NCBI GenBank assembly: GCA_963682175.1
Contig: OY821772.1
Span: forward strand, 61,154,925-61,218,924
Length of the DNA: 64,000 nt
Direction of reading: 5' to 3'
Origin: Triglochin maritima
Taxonomy: Eukaryota > Streptophyta > Magnoliopsida > Alismatales > Juncaginaceae
Part shown: one piece after another, positions 46,370 to 58,750 of the stretch
Position numbering within the stretch: position 1 is the first letter of the stretch
How the letters are laid out: the number at the start of each line of letters is the position of its first letter
Notes under the pieces: model-generated
What the model was told of the DNA's origin: nothing
Seen by the model: the letters and a program-made list of their open reading frames with translations, nothing else
Database searches by the model: none
Program-made: the position numbers and the translations under genes

Positions 46370-48349
46370 TGTAACGTACCCGAAAACAGCGGAAAATTTA
46401 AACAATAATAAAGACCGTCAACGGTCAACACTGGGCACGTCACGGGAAAATAAACCAACATATATATATAAAATATATAAGGTACAGACCCACGTGGAAG
46501 TCAACTATACAGACTATACCGACTGACTGTGATTACAACAAAAGCTATACAACATGTAATCACCTCAAAAGAAGAAGACAACTACAGGATCCGATCTCGG
46601 GGGTACCGTCCTCGGTCACCACCTCAAACTCTAACCCTGCTCGCTACCTGAAATGCAAACAACAAACATGCCTGAGTTCCCTGCAGGAACCCCGTATACC
46701 AAACCTCCTAAAATATAAAAAGGAATTAAATACAATGCAATGCTATGCACATGATCATCCGCCTCGGGCCCACAATAATGCCCTCACCGCCTCCGCGGCA
46801 CTGAACCACTCCTGCCACTAGGGTCAAGTCAGTCCACCGCTGCCTCACAAGGGTCAGTCGACACCACTGCTCCCCAAAAAGTGCAGGAAGGAACCCCCGG
46901 TACACGCCGCACCCAAGGAGCGAGTCAGCCCGCCGAATACACAACTCGGGTCAGACGACAGCCACTGCTCCCCCAAGAGTCGCCTAGCGCGCACCCTGCC
47001 GGAACATCCTCGGCCTACCGCTAAACCCTCGCAAACTGCCCAAGGTTTACGGTACACATCCCTCACACCCCGCTCGGTAAGAGAGGAAAAAGGTACAACA
47101 ATAATACGCCTTCGTCGAAGGTGAAATCCGTAGCTCTCAAAGCCGGTAATCAACCGTCGCCTCGGAGCCGGTAGTCGACCTGACATCGACGGATCGCGTG
47201 TGGATAAATCCACCAACCTGCGGTAGATCGGTCGACCGCTACAAGCACACCGGTCGACCGGTCCCCCACACAGTACACAGTACTGTACAAACAAATCTAC
47301 CGGTCGAACCACGCCAACCGAATTACCGACCAATCGGTCGAGCAAAAGTCATCTAGCGGTCGACCGTTTGGAAGGTCTACGCTATACAATTTTATATAAT
47401 ATATATATCCGACCGGTCGAACCAAGGGGACGTTCGACCGATAACAGGGATTTCAATATTTTGCCCAAGTCTCGTTCGGTCGACCGGAACTGAAATACAG
47501 TTCGACCGAAACAACACAAGCACTCTACCGCTTAATTAAATGCTCAGTCGGTCGACCGAGAGTTAAAGAGCGGTCGACCGTTTTGATGGTCAAAGCTCCC
47601 AACCGACTTAGCATCGAATGGATCGGTCGAACAAGGTAAAGGACGTTCGACCGTTTAATAAGTCAAAATCCCCAACCGACCCATTCTCATCGTTATTCGG
47701 TCGACCGGCTAAGTGGTCCCGTTCGACCGATAACAGCATATCCCCTTTTTCCCGCATGAATTTGGCATAACGGTCGACCGTCTAACGACATCGTTCGACC
47801 GTTCGCGGGTAAACATCAATATAATAATAGGATCGGTCGACTGCCCACAGGCACCGGTCGACCGATCGTCGTCTTCAACCTCTGAATTGGTTGAATTCCG
47901 ACGGGGAATTCGACACCAACGTCGATCCTCAACACTCACAAGGCTTATGTGAGTTATAATGAAGATTTGGCATACCTTTTTGACGGTTGAAGAAGCCTCC
48001 CGAGCTCCCTTCAACACCTCTTCTCTTCTCCTTCCTTTCTTCTTCTTCTTCTCCTCTTCTTCCACTTCACCTTCTTCTTCTTCTCCGACGTTCACCTCCT
48101 CTCACTCTCTGATAAAAGTAAAAATGAGGAAGAAACCGTCTGCAATTAACCTAACACCCCTATTTATACTAAAAACCTAATCTTATCTCACCTCCCCATC
48201 CTCCAATCACCATCCACCTAAACCTCTCCAATTATAACCAGCCAACACTCTCTCTCTCCTCTCAACACCTCCTGCTCTTCATGCAAGATTAATTAGAGTT
48301 AATTAAGTTTAGGTTTAGTTAATTAAGATGTTTAGTTTAGGTTATTACA
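46370..48349 (-). repeat. 5' LTR of the gypsy element
   Basis: 1980 bp, apparently identical to the other LTR except at two positions. The TATA box is at 48161-48168. The palindrome cluster spans 47227-47866 and would be transcribed as part of the leader. Confidence 0.95.
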
Positions 48350-49788
48350 CCTTTGTTCTCCGAAATATACATCACAACAAGTCAACCGTGCAAACAAGTG
48401 AGATCCTGAAAAAGAAATGGTATTGTGATTGCTTACTTGGTGGTAAACCATGAGGGTCAAACTCGCCAAAAGCATCAAAATCATTCTCCTGGATGGAGAG
48501 TCTTTACGATCATCATCATCAAGTGAGTGGGACCTAGCTTTGTTAGGGTTTTTGTGTTTTATACCAACGTCAGAATCATCACTTCCATGTTTTTTCTAAG
48601 ATTGCGCGATGGTCGTCCACCTTGGCCATCTGTAGTATCCTCTCTATGGCCTTTGGTTCTCTCGCGTCCATACCCATCATCACCAACATCATCATTGCGG
48701 TGTCTAAACAAAAGATCATTCATAATTTCAATAATGCAAGATGTTCAACTCATCTTTTTGGTTCAAAATATAGAAAATACACTACTTTTCCCAGTTGGCA
48801 CAAGCGTTTTCTCTAATGTCATGTATTCTTTCCTTGTCATTCACTAGTGCCACAAGAATCTGAGATCTTTTCCTGACATTGCTTCCTTGATCCCTCCCAC
48901 TTGAGTCGACATATTGAAAATTGGCCAAAGTCTGAAGAAAAAAGAATGAATTTCAAACAACTATAATAAAGAAGAAGCCACATACACGACTAGGCTGCAG
49001 ACTAGAAAGTACAAATACATACTGATATCTGAAAGGAATGCTCTTTGATTTCATCAATGACACGCTCAGAACCATTAGCAACCAGATATTCTAGGACAGT
49101 TAAACCTTGTCGTGCCATGATACCAGAAATTAATTGAAACATAAGACAGAGACAAATGCAGGCAACACTATGAAATAACGCCCTCGCTATTATTGTCGGA
49201 GAAACTTAAGAAGTAACAGATTTCATAGATGATTGCACACTGTGAAATTGTGAACCTTGTAAACATGCCGCCAATTCTTTCCGGTATCGTTCATCCTTTT
49301 CCAAATTACTGACATGATCAACTGGTACTCTTGACTGCAGGGCAGCTAGTTATATAAGATTAAGGAAAGCAATTAAATCAAAACAAGAAAAATATAACAA
49401 CTTACTAGTTCTGTGTAGCCTGTGCTATTTCCGCCAAACGTGATCCATGAGGACCCCAGGGTTCATTACTGGTGGCATCGAGAACCTTCAGAGGTAGAGG
49501 AGAAAGATTACTACTTGTACGTTTAGAACATGGAATAAGCAAAGGTAAAAGAAGGAGACCTTTTGTTCTATTCCAGGTACTTTTAGAACTTTCTTGTTTA
49601 CTTCCCTCTTGCTGCAAAAAATACAAGTAAATGAGTTCACCAAGCCAAGTGTGTAGTTTTCGTTGATGAAGTGTTGAGGAGGCACAAGCGTTATTAAACA
49701 TCAAGGTCCAGCAGAAGAATGTGGAGGTTGCTATTGCTAGAACCTAGAATTTAATTTAAGAAACAGTCTGATCGAAAATCTTCTTCAT

Positions 49789-50297
49789 GGATATTGTGGA
49801 TTGTAGGGAACGTGGACTTGTCTGGAAATTGTTGTGCTAAAAGAAGAGGACCTGCAATATGAATCAAGGACATGCCATGAGATGATGAGCAAGTAAAAAC
49901 CTACAATTTGAATGAACAACAATAACATCAATAACAATAACAATTCAGATGAAAACACCGCCAATTGGCATGTCATTATCGTATATGTGTATGTTATGTG
50001 CAGAATGAACAGAAATGTACGTAGGGTTAAAGAACCGAGCTTGTTTGTAATTAATGATCCAACCAGAATCATATATGCGTATGTTATGTGCGGCTATTTG
50101 ATCCAGAATCCCAATTCCGTGCTCATTTATTCAATGTAACCTAACTATATTGCTCATTCTACAACGTACGGACACCATCGAATCAAAGAATAGCAACCAA
50201 CAACAACGATACCCAAACAGATCGAATCGAATGCGCAAAATACTTAATATCTACAATTAATTGCGTGAAGGAATCAACGACGGCAATGGGATCGTCG
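49789..50297. other. 5' flank of the epsin locus, left of copia 2
   Basis: No gene is recognised. This stretch and 57725-57900 were contiguous before copia 2 inserted, and probably formed the epsin promoter or leader. Confidence 0.4.
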
Positions 50298-51115
50298 TGT
50301 TGGAATATTGAGTTTGGGCTAGGCCCATGAATAGCTCAATTGAAAAATCCAATGTTGAGATGAAGATGAGAACTATTGACCCATGTGCCATGTGATCACC
50401 TCTACTTTTTAGTCCCACATTGGTAAAGCTAACAAGTTAAAGGATGTTGATAAACATACTATTCACTTGTCACTTTGTAGGTGGAAAGAGAGGATGAGAG
50501 AATTCTCCACACACGCGCGCGCGCGCCCGTCCCGTCCCGGTCCGGGTCGTGGCGTGGCGTGGCAGCAGGGGATTTGGGGGAAATTAGAGGTTTTAGCCTC
50601 AGGGTGATGGGTGTATTTATTTTTGGACCTCAAGGTAATTGTTTTTGCAATTAAGTCCTTGACGGTTACAAGAATAAATACATATATATATCATGACAGT
50701 TTCCTCCTAAAAAAGATACACGTTCTATTTTCCCATCATCTCTACGGAAGCCGTCCCTCTCCGGGGATTTCCCCTCCCCGAATCCAAAGTTGTTCAACGT
50801 CTGATTCTTGCGAGGTTTCGCGCTGCTTTCGTGGTCCGTCGACTCCGGTGTGCGCCTGTTCGACGGTGAGACCGTTCTATCCTGGGAGAAAATCGGCAGA
50901 CCATCAAACGCACTGGTATGTGGGCCGATATTTTCTCTGAGGCAAGTCGCCTTCCGACGGCTCGGTCTATGAGGTCGTTTCTGATTCATGTTCCTTCGTT
51001 TCTTGTTTTCCTTTACATGTTTTTGTATGTTGGCTTTATCTGGATCCTTATGGAATATTTATTCGACATATGTAACCCACTGTATTACATGATCATATTT
51101 GTAATTGTATCAACA
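50298..51115 (+). repeat. 5' LTR of copia 2
   Basis: 818 bp, TG..CA. Contains a GC-rich CG-repeat stretch (ACACGCGCGCGCGCGCCCG, near 50510) shared with the other LTR. Confidence 0.94.
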
Positions 51116-51139
51116 ATCTCAGAGAAAATATTGTTAATT

Positions 51140-53251
51140 ATGTCGTCTAATAATTCGTTTGCGCCAAAATTGGACATGTCAGGCATGCCGGAAAAATTTT
51201 CCGGGCAGAATTTCAAACGTTGGCAACAACGTATGAAGATCTGGTTGACCGCTATTGGTTTAGTTGACGTAATTGAAAAGGCTTTCCCACTTTCTGAAAC
51301 TGAAGATCCCCAAATCAAAGCAGCACAAGATCTGCGGATAGAGAAGGACAAATTATGTCGAGGTTGCATTCTGTTGGCTTTGTCCAACGTGCTCTTCGAT
51401 GTTTATAGTTCGTCCTCCTCTGCTTCTGTGACTGCAAAGGATTTGTGGGATGAGTTGGATAAAAAATATAATACTGAGGACTTAGGTCATGAAAAGTATT
51501 ATGTTGGAAAATTCCTGAAGTTTCAAATGGTGGAAAGCAAGTCAGTTACTGAACAAGCTCATCAGTTTATGATTCTAATCCATGGCTTAAAAGAGGCTGA
51601 CATGAAGCTTCCTAAGAAGTTTCTGGTAATGTCAATCATTGAGAAGTTCCCTCGATCCTGGGAGGACTTCGGGATGTCTCTAAAGCATAGGAGAGGAAAA
51701 CTAACTATGGATGACCTCATGGTTGCTATTGCAATCGAGGAGGAACATCGGGGTGAAAAACCAGTGATGTCTGTAAAGTTCCAACCAAAGGCAAACGTAT
51801 TAATTGGATCCTCATCTAAGTCAAATTTTAAAGGAAAACCACAACTTATTAATAAGACTAAACCCAAGGTCAAAATCCAGAAAAGGCCAACAAACAAACC
51901 ATGTTGGAATTGTGGACAGGTTGGGCACTGGGCTAAGGATTGTCCATCCAAGAAAGCCAAACGCCAACAAGGTACCACTGAATCGACTCCACATGTCAAT
52001 GTATTGACTGAGGTGGATGAAACCAACAGTAAGTTTGTTTCTGTTAATCCTCATGTTTTTTCCATTTATGAACCACGTGAGTGGTTGGTTGACACTGGGG
52101 CTAATGTGCATGTATGTGCTGACAAGTCCATGTTTGTCTCTTACCAGCCTGTTGATCGTAGATCTGTAGCGATGGCCAATGGGAATGTTGCAAAGGTGCT
52201 TGGAATTGGACGTATCGACTTGAAGTTACCTTCAGGACGAGTTCTTTCTCTGCACAGGACGCGTCATGTGTCTGTTGTTCGTCGTAATATTATTAGTGGT
52301 CCGTGTCTGGTAGTTGAGGGTTATGAAGTAACATTTAAATGTAACAAAGTTGTGATTACTCTTTCTGGTACTTTTATTGGCAAGGGGTACTTGTCTTGTG
52401 GTGCTTTTTTAATTCATGTTGAACATGCTTTTTATAATCGCAATGCTATTTCTGTTAAAGATGTGTCTTCTCCTGTTGTTTATTCCATTGAATCTGGTGA
52501 TGTTTGGCATAAACGTTTAGGACATGTGAATTATCAATGTTTGAAAAGAATGATGAATTTAAATATGATTCCTAAGTATGCTATTGAGAATAAAAAATGT
52601 CAAGTGTGTGTACAAGCTAAACAACCGAAAAGACCGTTTCATTCTGTGACTAGAAATACTAGTATTTTAGATTTAGTACACACTGATACTTGTGAATTCA
52701 ATGGCATGTTAACTAAGGATAAAAAGAAATATTTTATAACTTTCATTGATGATAGTTCAAAGTATTGCTATGTTTATCTTTTGAAAAGTAAAGATGAAGT
52801 GTTATCTAAGTTTCTTATTTTTAAGAATGAAGCAGAGACACAAACTGAAAAGAAACTTAAGAGGTTGAGATCTGATAGAGGTGGTGAATATACGTCCAAC
52901 CTGTTTGAACAAGTGTGTCAGGATTCTGGCATAGTTCATGAGGTGACGGCACCGTATTCTCCACAATCTAACGGAATTGCTGAACGAAAAAATAGAACAT
53001 TATCTGATATGATTAATGCATTATTAGAGAGTTCAGGATTACCTAAATATATGTGGGGAGAAGCTTTGAATACGGCTTGCCATATTCTGAATAAAGTTCC
53101 TCAGAAACATAAGGAGGATAATCCATTCGAACTCTGGTGTGGTCGAAAACCTAGCCTTAAATATCTTAAAGTTTGGGGTTGTCTTGCAAAAGTGTTAATC
53201 CCTGAACATAAGAGGAAAAATCTTGGTCCCAAGACTGTTGATGAGAATTAA
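51140..53251 (+). pseudogene. Copia 2 gag, protease and integrase
   Basis: The frame starts MSSNNSFAPKLDMSGMPEKF. Capsid region, then zinc knuckle CWNCGQVGHWAKDC, protease WLVDTGANVHVC, GAG-pre-integrase (WHKRLGHVNYQC, CQVCVQAKQ), and integrase with Asp in HTDTCEFNG, Asp in RSDRGGEY and Glu in NGIAERKNRTL. The frame is clean to 53238, where the solo LTR enters after GPKTVD and brings a stop. The rest resumes at 54444. Confidence 0.93.
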
Positions 53252-54438
53252 ATTTATACCGCAAGTGCACGGTGTCAATGAAGACGTGGCAAATACGGGT
53301 CGAACACAAGGAGGGAGAGATATTGTTATTTTTTGGATTTTCGATTAGAGAGAGAGAGAGAACAATAATAAGGTTGGCTTTGAGATTTTTGGGTTTTAAT
53401 TATCTAAAGCAAGAAACATGAACAAATAAAACTAAAACAAGAACAAAGATGGTGAATTCCGTTGGGTGGAGGTTTAGATATCGGGTTTAGATTAGAGAAT
53501 TCTGAAACTTATAATAAATCATATTAGTTATAAAGCATTACATGATAAATGATTTAACATAAACTCAAGTAATCAAAACATACTAATACAAAATTAAAAT
53601 AATAACATCTTCTCTTCTCATCACCCTAAATCCGTCACCCCCACCCTTTGGAAAGAGTTAGAAACTCATAGATGGAGGGAGGGAGAAGGGGTCCTAGAGA
53701 AACTAAGAAAAGAAAATTAAAACATAAAATAAAAGAAATAGAATTTTATTGCTAAATTATGGAACAAAAGGAAGAACTCCTCACAACATCGTTCTCGGGG
53801 CTATTTATAGCCGATACAAGGGACCTAAGCATGAAATAGAAAGTACACGCGTCAACACGCAACCGGTAAAAATTTTAGAGCATTAGTCTAATTTGGTGTG
53901 GCGGATTCGCCGCAATTTGCTCTTGAGGTGCGGCGGAATCGCCACCTTTTTGGCTCCGAATCGACCCGGATTTTTCCTGTGTGTTTATGGTATGATTTCA
54001 ATGTCATTTGCGCGTCTGGATTGATTCTTGCATATCTTTAGAGATCCGAATTAATTTCTTCATATATTTGGAGATCCACATTGATTTTTCTTTATATTTT
54101 CTCCATAATAATAAAAGCTACTCGTGATTTGCAATTAGGTCCTTGACTTTTTGCAATTAAGTCCCCGGCTACTTTTGTGCTTAAATCCTTGTTCTTTTCG
54201 TAATTAGGTCTTGAATGCTTTTATGCTTGGATACATTTCCATTTGAAACCCGATAAACTTGAACTTGGTCTTTATGATAGAAACGAGTCTTTTGTACGCG
54301 TTTATGCTCGGGATGTGGGTAATTTGCATTCAGGTCCCTGTATTCTGTAAATAAGACTAAACACATACCTTAGTAGCATTTATTGATATGAAAGTAATCT
54401 AAATGAAAGACATATGATGCAATGTATGCAATGCATCA
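53239..54438 (-). mobile_element. Solo LTR (family B) in copia 2
   Basis: A 1200-bp insert with TG..CA ends (TGATGAGAATT...GCATCA) and the 5-bp duplication actgt (53234-53238 and 54439-54443). Removing it restores the copia frame at GPKTVD/AIFIGY. It contains ACCGCAAGTGCACGG near one end and, on the minus strand, a TATA box (GGCTATAAATAGCC near 53805). It is unrelated to family A by eye. Confidence 0.9.
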
Positions 54439-54443
54439 ACTGT

Positions 54444-56304
54444 TGATGCAATATTTATCGGATATGTGATTAATAGCTATGCGTACAGATTTTTGGTAAT
54501 CAAGTCCGAGATATCTGGCATAGATGTTAACACAATTGTTGAATTTCGTGATGCCACATTTTTTGAGGATGTATTTCCTATGAAATCTGGAGTTCCTCAA
54601 CAAGTTTCTTCTTCAGTTGATCCCTCTACGTCTGGTTCCATCCACGAGCATGTGGAAAGGATGACAAATGTGGGGGCAAATTTGTCTATTGCCGATTTTG
54701 AGTCTTCTCAAACTCAAGTTGAAATTGAACCTAGAAAGAGCAAACGTTCTCGAATTGCCAAGGATTTGGGAAGTGATTTTATCACATACCACATCGAGGG
54801 TGATCCTAACACTTTCAAGGATGCTATGGCTTCATCTGAAGCAAAGCATTGGAAAGATGCAATTAAGGTCGAGATGGACTCTATTGTCTCTAATGGGACA
54901 TGGGAGTTGGTAAATCTTCCTCCAGGTTGTTCAACAATCGGATGTAAATGGATATTCAAAAAGAAATTAAAACCAGATGGTTCCATTGATAAGTATAAAG
55001 CCAGATTAGTTGCCAAAGGGTTTAAACAAAAGGAAGGAATAGACTATTTCGATACCTATTCTCCAGTGTCTCGTATGACTACTATCCGAGTGCTCTTGGC
55101 ATTGGCGTCTGTATATGATTTTACAATCCATCAAATGGATGTAAAAACTGATTTTCTTCATGGTGACCTTGAAGAAGAAATTTATATGGACCAACCTGAA
55201 GGATTTGTAGCTTCTGGAAACGAGAACAAAGTTTGTAAACTTGTTAAGTCTCTTTATGGACTTAAACAAGCCCCAAAAGCTTGGCATGAGAAATTTGACA
55301 AAATTATATTATCATTTGGATTCCAGGTTATTGATTCTGATAAATGTGTCTATTGCAAAGTTCAAAGTAATGCGTGTATTGCATTGTGTTTATATGTTGA
55401 TGACATTTTACTGTTTGGATCTAATTTGAATATAATACATGAAACTAAGTCTTTCTTGTGTACTAAGTTTGAGATGAAGGATATGGGTGTTGCAAATGTG
55501 ATCTTGGGTATCAAACTGACTAGGTCAGTTGATGGTATTTCCATATCTCAATCTCACTATGTTGAGAATATTCTTGAGAGATTTGGCTATACGAATTGTA
55601 GATCTGTGAAAACCCCATATGATTCATCAAAACCTTTGTACAAGAACAAGAGTGGTGTTCCAGTTTCACAACTGAGATATTCTCAGATTATAGGTAGCTT
55701 GATGTATCTTGCAAATTGCACACGACCAGATATTTCATTCTCGGTGAGCAAACTGAGTAGATACACAAGTTGTCCTGATCGTACTCACTAGGAGGCTTTG
55801 GATAGAGAACTTAAGTACTTGAAGGGTACTTCTACCCTTGGGCTGCATTATGGGAAATTCCCAGCTGTACTAGAAGGGTACAGTGATGCAAGCTGGATAG
55901 CCAAAAACTCTGGGAGTAACGGTGTTACAGGGTATGTTTTTACTCTGGGTGGAGGCGCAATCTCCTGGAGGTCTACAAAACAGACCATATTGTCTCGATC
56001 TACATTTGAGGCTGAACTTTGTGCTTTGGATACAAGTGGAATGGAAGCTGAATGGCTGAAAGGACTCCTTTCTGAATTGCCAATGACTAGCAAACCAGTT
56101 CCTGCAATATCTGTACATTGTGATAGTATGACTACTATTGCAAAGTTAAGAAGCTCAAAGTATAACCACAAACAAAGGAGACACATCCAAGTCAGACTGA
56201 AGTCTGTAAGGGAATTGATCTCGGAAAGGGTGATAGCTGTTGATTTTGTTGGTACCAAAGACAATACAGCTGATCCTTTCACCAAAGGACTTGATCTAGT
56301 TTAA
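54444..56304 (+). pseudogene. Copia 2 reverse transcriptase and RNase H
   Basis: Continues the polyprotein after the solo LTR. RT blocks: WKDAIKVEMDSI, CKWIFKKKLKPDGSIDKYKA, FDTYSPVSRMTTIR, VCKLVKSLYGLKQAPKAWH and LYVDDILLFGSN (YVDD near 55395). RNase H: EGYSDASWIAKN, ISWRSTKQTILSRSTFEAEL, and the C-terminal NTADPFTKGL. One in-frame TAG at 55789-55791 stands where relatives have Trp, so RT and RNase H are separated by a single stop. Confidence 0.93.
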
Positions 56305-56909
56305 GTTCTGAAATCCAAGTTGGGGATGAGACTGAGACCCATTACATGACTCATCTAGAATGGCAACCCAACCAATCTGAGTGGAGATCCCACGAAGTTG
56401 GTTCAATGCGGTAATAACAAGTTCTTGAGTGAGTCAAGTGCAACTCATTGGTGATACATTGTAGGTCATACATTGTATCTGTGTCAATACCACAAAGAAT
56501 GGATATGTTGTTGAAACTGCAAGTTTAGTAAGAGTGTAGACTCTGAATGGGTTCAAGTCTTTGAGACAAGATGTTAGCAGTGCATCTTTGGAGAAGCTCA
56601 ACTATGTGAATGCAATTGTGTGGCCGCAATTAGAGGAATGGGGGTCATTCCTTGAAAGCATTCATGAAACAGGATACAGATGCATGGCCGTAAAGCATCA
56701 ACCCTGTAGATTGCAGCATAACCTGCTTAGTGTTGTTCTCAATGGACATCTCCACACAAAAGGTTCAAGTTCAAGACTTCGTTTCACTTAGTTCCTGTGG
56801 GGGTAAAGTTGAAGGACTCAGGTCGTGGTTCAAACCCGAAAGGTACCATTACTGAAAGCACTAGGCTGCAAGGTTTGGTCGCTCGATCAACAATGGATTT
56901 GTGGGGGAT

Positions 56910-57724
56910 TGTTGGAATATTGAGTTTGGGCTAGGCCCATGAATAACTCAATTGAAGAAATCCAATGTTGAGATGAAGATGAGAACTATTGCCCCATGTG
57001 CCATGTGCTCACCTCTACTTTTTAGTCCCACATTGGTAAAGCTAACAAGTTGAAGGATGTTGATAAACATACTATTCACTTGTCACTTTGTAGGTGGAAA
57101 GAGAGGAGGAGAGAATTCTCCACACACGCGCGCGCGCGCCCGTCCCGTCCCGGTCCGGGTCGTGGCGTGGCGTGGCGTGGCAGCGGGGGATTTGGGGGAA
57201 ATTAGAGGCTTTAGCCTCAGGGTGATGGGTGTATTTATTTTTGGACCTCAAGGTAATTGTTTTTGCAATTAAGTCCTTGACGGTTACAAGAATAAATACA
57301 TATATATATATCATGACAGTTTCCTCCTAAAAAAGATACACGTTCTATTTTTCCATCATCTCTACGGAAACCGTCCCTCTCCGGGGATTTCCCCTCCCCG
57401 AATCCAAAGTTGTTCAACGTCTGATTCTTGCGAGGTTTCGTGGTCCGTCGACTCCGGTGTGCGCCTGTTCGACGGTGAGACCGTTCTATCCTGGGAGAAA
57501 ATCGACAGACCATCAAACGCACTGGTATGTGGGCCGATATTTTCTCTGAGGCAAGTCGCCTTCCGACGGCTCGGTCTATGAGGTCGTTTCTGATTCATGT
57601 TCCTTCGTTTCTTGTTTTCCTTTACATGTTTTTGTATGTTGGCTTTATCTGGATCCTTATGGAATATTTATTCGACATATGTAACCCACTGTATTACATG
57701 ATCATATTTGTAATTGTATCAACA
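56910..57724 (+). repeat. 3' LTR of copia 2
   Basis: 815 bp. Lacks 11 bp present in the 5' LTR (about 50821-50831) and has one extra GGCGT unit in the GC-rich part. Confidence 0.94.
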
Positions 57725-57729
57725 CGTCG

Positions 57730-58560
57730 TACCTGCAAACGCGAATGTGCCCAACAAATTCCCAACCCTGGAGTGGAGGAACCAAACCAACCAACCACAT
57801 AGAGAGAGACAAACAAACAAACGAACGAACGACTTCACCACCACTTTCTCCTCTTTTATTTTTCTTGAAAACGAATTATAATAATATTCAATGGGACTGA
57901 TCTTTGAATTGTTTCCTCATACGCCCCTCCGGTTTGATCATATTCGCACAAAAACCCCTCCTTTGGACCATCCTTACGTGTCCAAAAAACACGGGGCGCC
58001 TGAAGAAAATGTATGGCACGTCAGCATCCATCAAGCCATGTCTTAAATGTTAAAAAAATTGTTATTTTTTAGGGGGATCAGTGGGCACGTGGTGACCTGG
58101 TTGGTTTTCTTTTTTTATTTATATATAAAATATGTTTTAAATGTTTTAAAAATTATTTTAAATCATTTTTTTCAAAAACATAAATTATACAAACATGTTT
58201 TTTATTTGTTTATATTGTATAAAAAAATACTTTTTTGTCTTTTACGCCGAATTAATGCTCAAATAACGTGGTGGGGAGAGAGAATGTGGAACGTTTGAGT
58301 TGTTTCTGGGCGACGTTAAGGAAAATTTGTGGTTGGTTTGTGTTGACGTGACTGAGAAAAGAATAGAACGTCCGAAAAGTATCCGGTCACTGTTAATGTT
58401 GGTATTATATTATCATTTTCTTCCGAATTTTTTTGCATATTTTCTAATTTCTAGAATCCAACAAGTTTTTTGATTCGACGAAACTTGCAACAAAAAAATA
58501 GTTTACAGGAAAGATAAGAAAGAGTACACAAGTGTAGAATATTTATTGAAGAAAATTGAT
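57730..58560. other. Spacer between copia 2 and PAL
   Basis: No gene is supported. The first 150 bp continue the pre-insertion epsin upstream sequence. The rest is AT-rich. The last part near 58560 is close to the PAL 3' UTR. Confidence 0.5.
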
Positions 58561-58633
58561 ATTCAATTATACATCCCAATCGAGTTTGATATGGGAAATA
58601 CAAAATAGTAGTAGCTTGACAAAGTGACTCTTA

Positions 58634-58651
58634 CGTACGTACGTACGTACA
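58634..58651. repeat. (ACGT)n run in PAL 3' flank
   Basis: TACGTACGTACGTACGTAC, a perfect tetranucleotide palindrome run about 100 bp beyond the PAL stop. Confidence 0.8.
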
Positions 58652-58750
58652 TACATATTGATTGATACATGACATGCATATGACAACATTAGCATACAGA
58701 TTAAGGAAACGGAATGATTGGTGAATGAAAAGCTAGAGGAAATTAATTAA

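Larger units (their letters stand above)
39774..48349 (-). mobile_element. Ty3/gypsy chromovirus-type retrotransposon, near-intact
   Basis: An 8576-bp element with two 1980-bp LTRs and a perfect 5-bp duplication ccttt (39769-39773 and 48350-48354). The LTRs start TGTAATAACC and end ACGTTACA on the element strand. A primer-binding site, TTTGGTATCAAAGC, complementary to initiator tRNA-Met apart from small changes, lies at about 46355-46368. The polypurine tract AAGGAGGGTAGAT is at 41754-41766. The whole gag-pol is one open frame. I noticed only two differences between the LTRs (39795/46391 and 40746/47342), so insertion was recent. It lies in an epsin intron, in the same direction. Confidence 0.96.
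36749..49788 (-). pseudogene. EPSIN2/3-like clathrin adaptor gene, probably a pseudogene
   Basis: Epsins bind phosphoinositides and clathrin adaptors in vesicle formation. Exons on the minus strand: remnant 49788-49762 (MKKIFDQTV), 49611-49560, 49485-49406, 49334-49256, about 49106-49023, about 48931-48787, about 48711-48437, 39360-39173, 38445-37458 and 37325-36749. The ENTH domain is clear: [84 protein letters not shown]. The C-terminal half has [10 protein letters not shown], four NPF motifs and [16 protein letters not shown]. Damage: TAA and no donor after MKKIFDQTVS; the acceptor at exon 5 gives a +1 shift; two frame changes in the Arg/Asp-rich exon; a MITE plus frame change in the last exon. 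Exon 38445-37458 is fully open, so decay is partial or patchy. A gypsy element fills one intron. Confidence 0.8.
50298..57724 (+). mobile_element. Ty1/copia retrotransposon 2
   Basis: LTRs at 50298-51115 and 56910-57724 start TGTTGGAATATTGAG and end TTGTATCAACA. The flanks are a perfect 5-bp duplication cgtcg (50293-50297 and 57725-57729). A polypurine tract (TTTGTGGGGGAT) touches the 3' LTR. The LTRs are very similar but differ by several substitutions and an 11-bp gap near 50820. The polyprotein is interrupted by a 1.2-kb solo LTR in the integrase end and by one stop codon. Confidence 0.95.
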
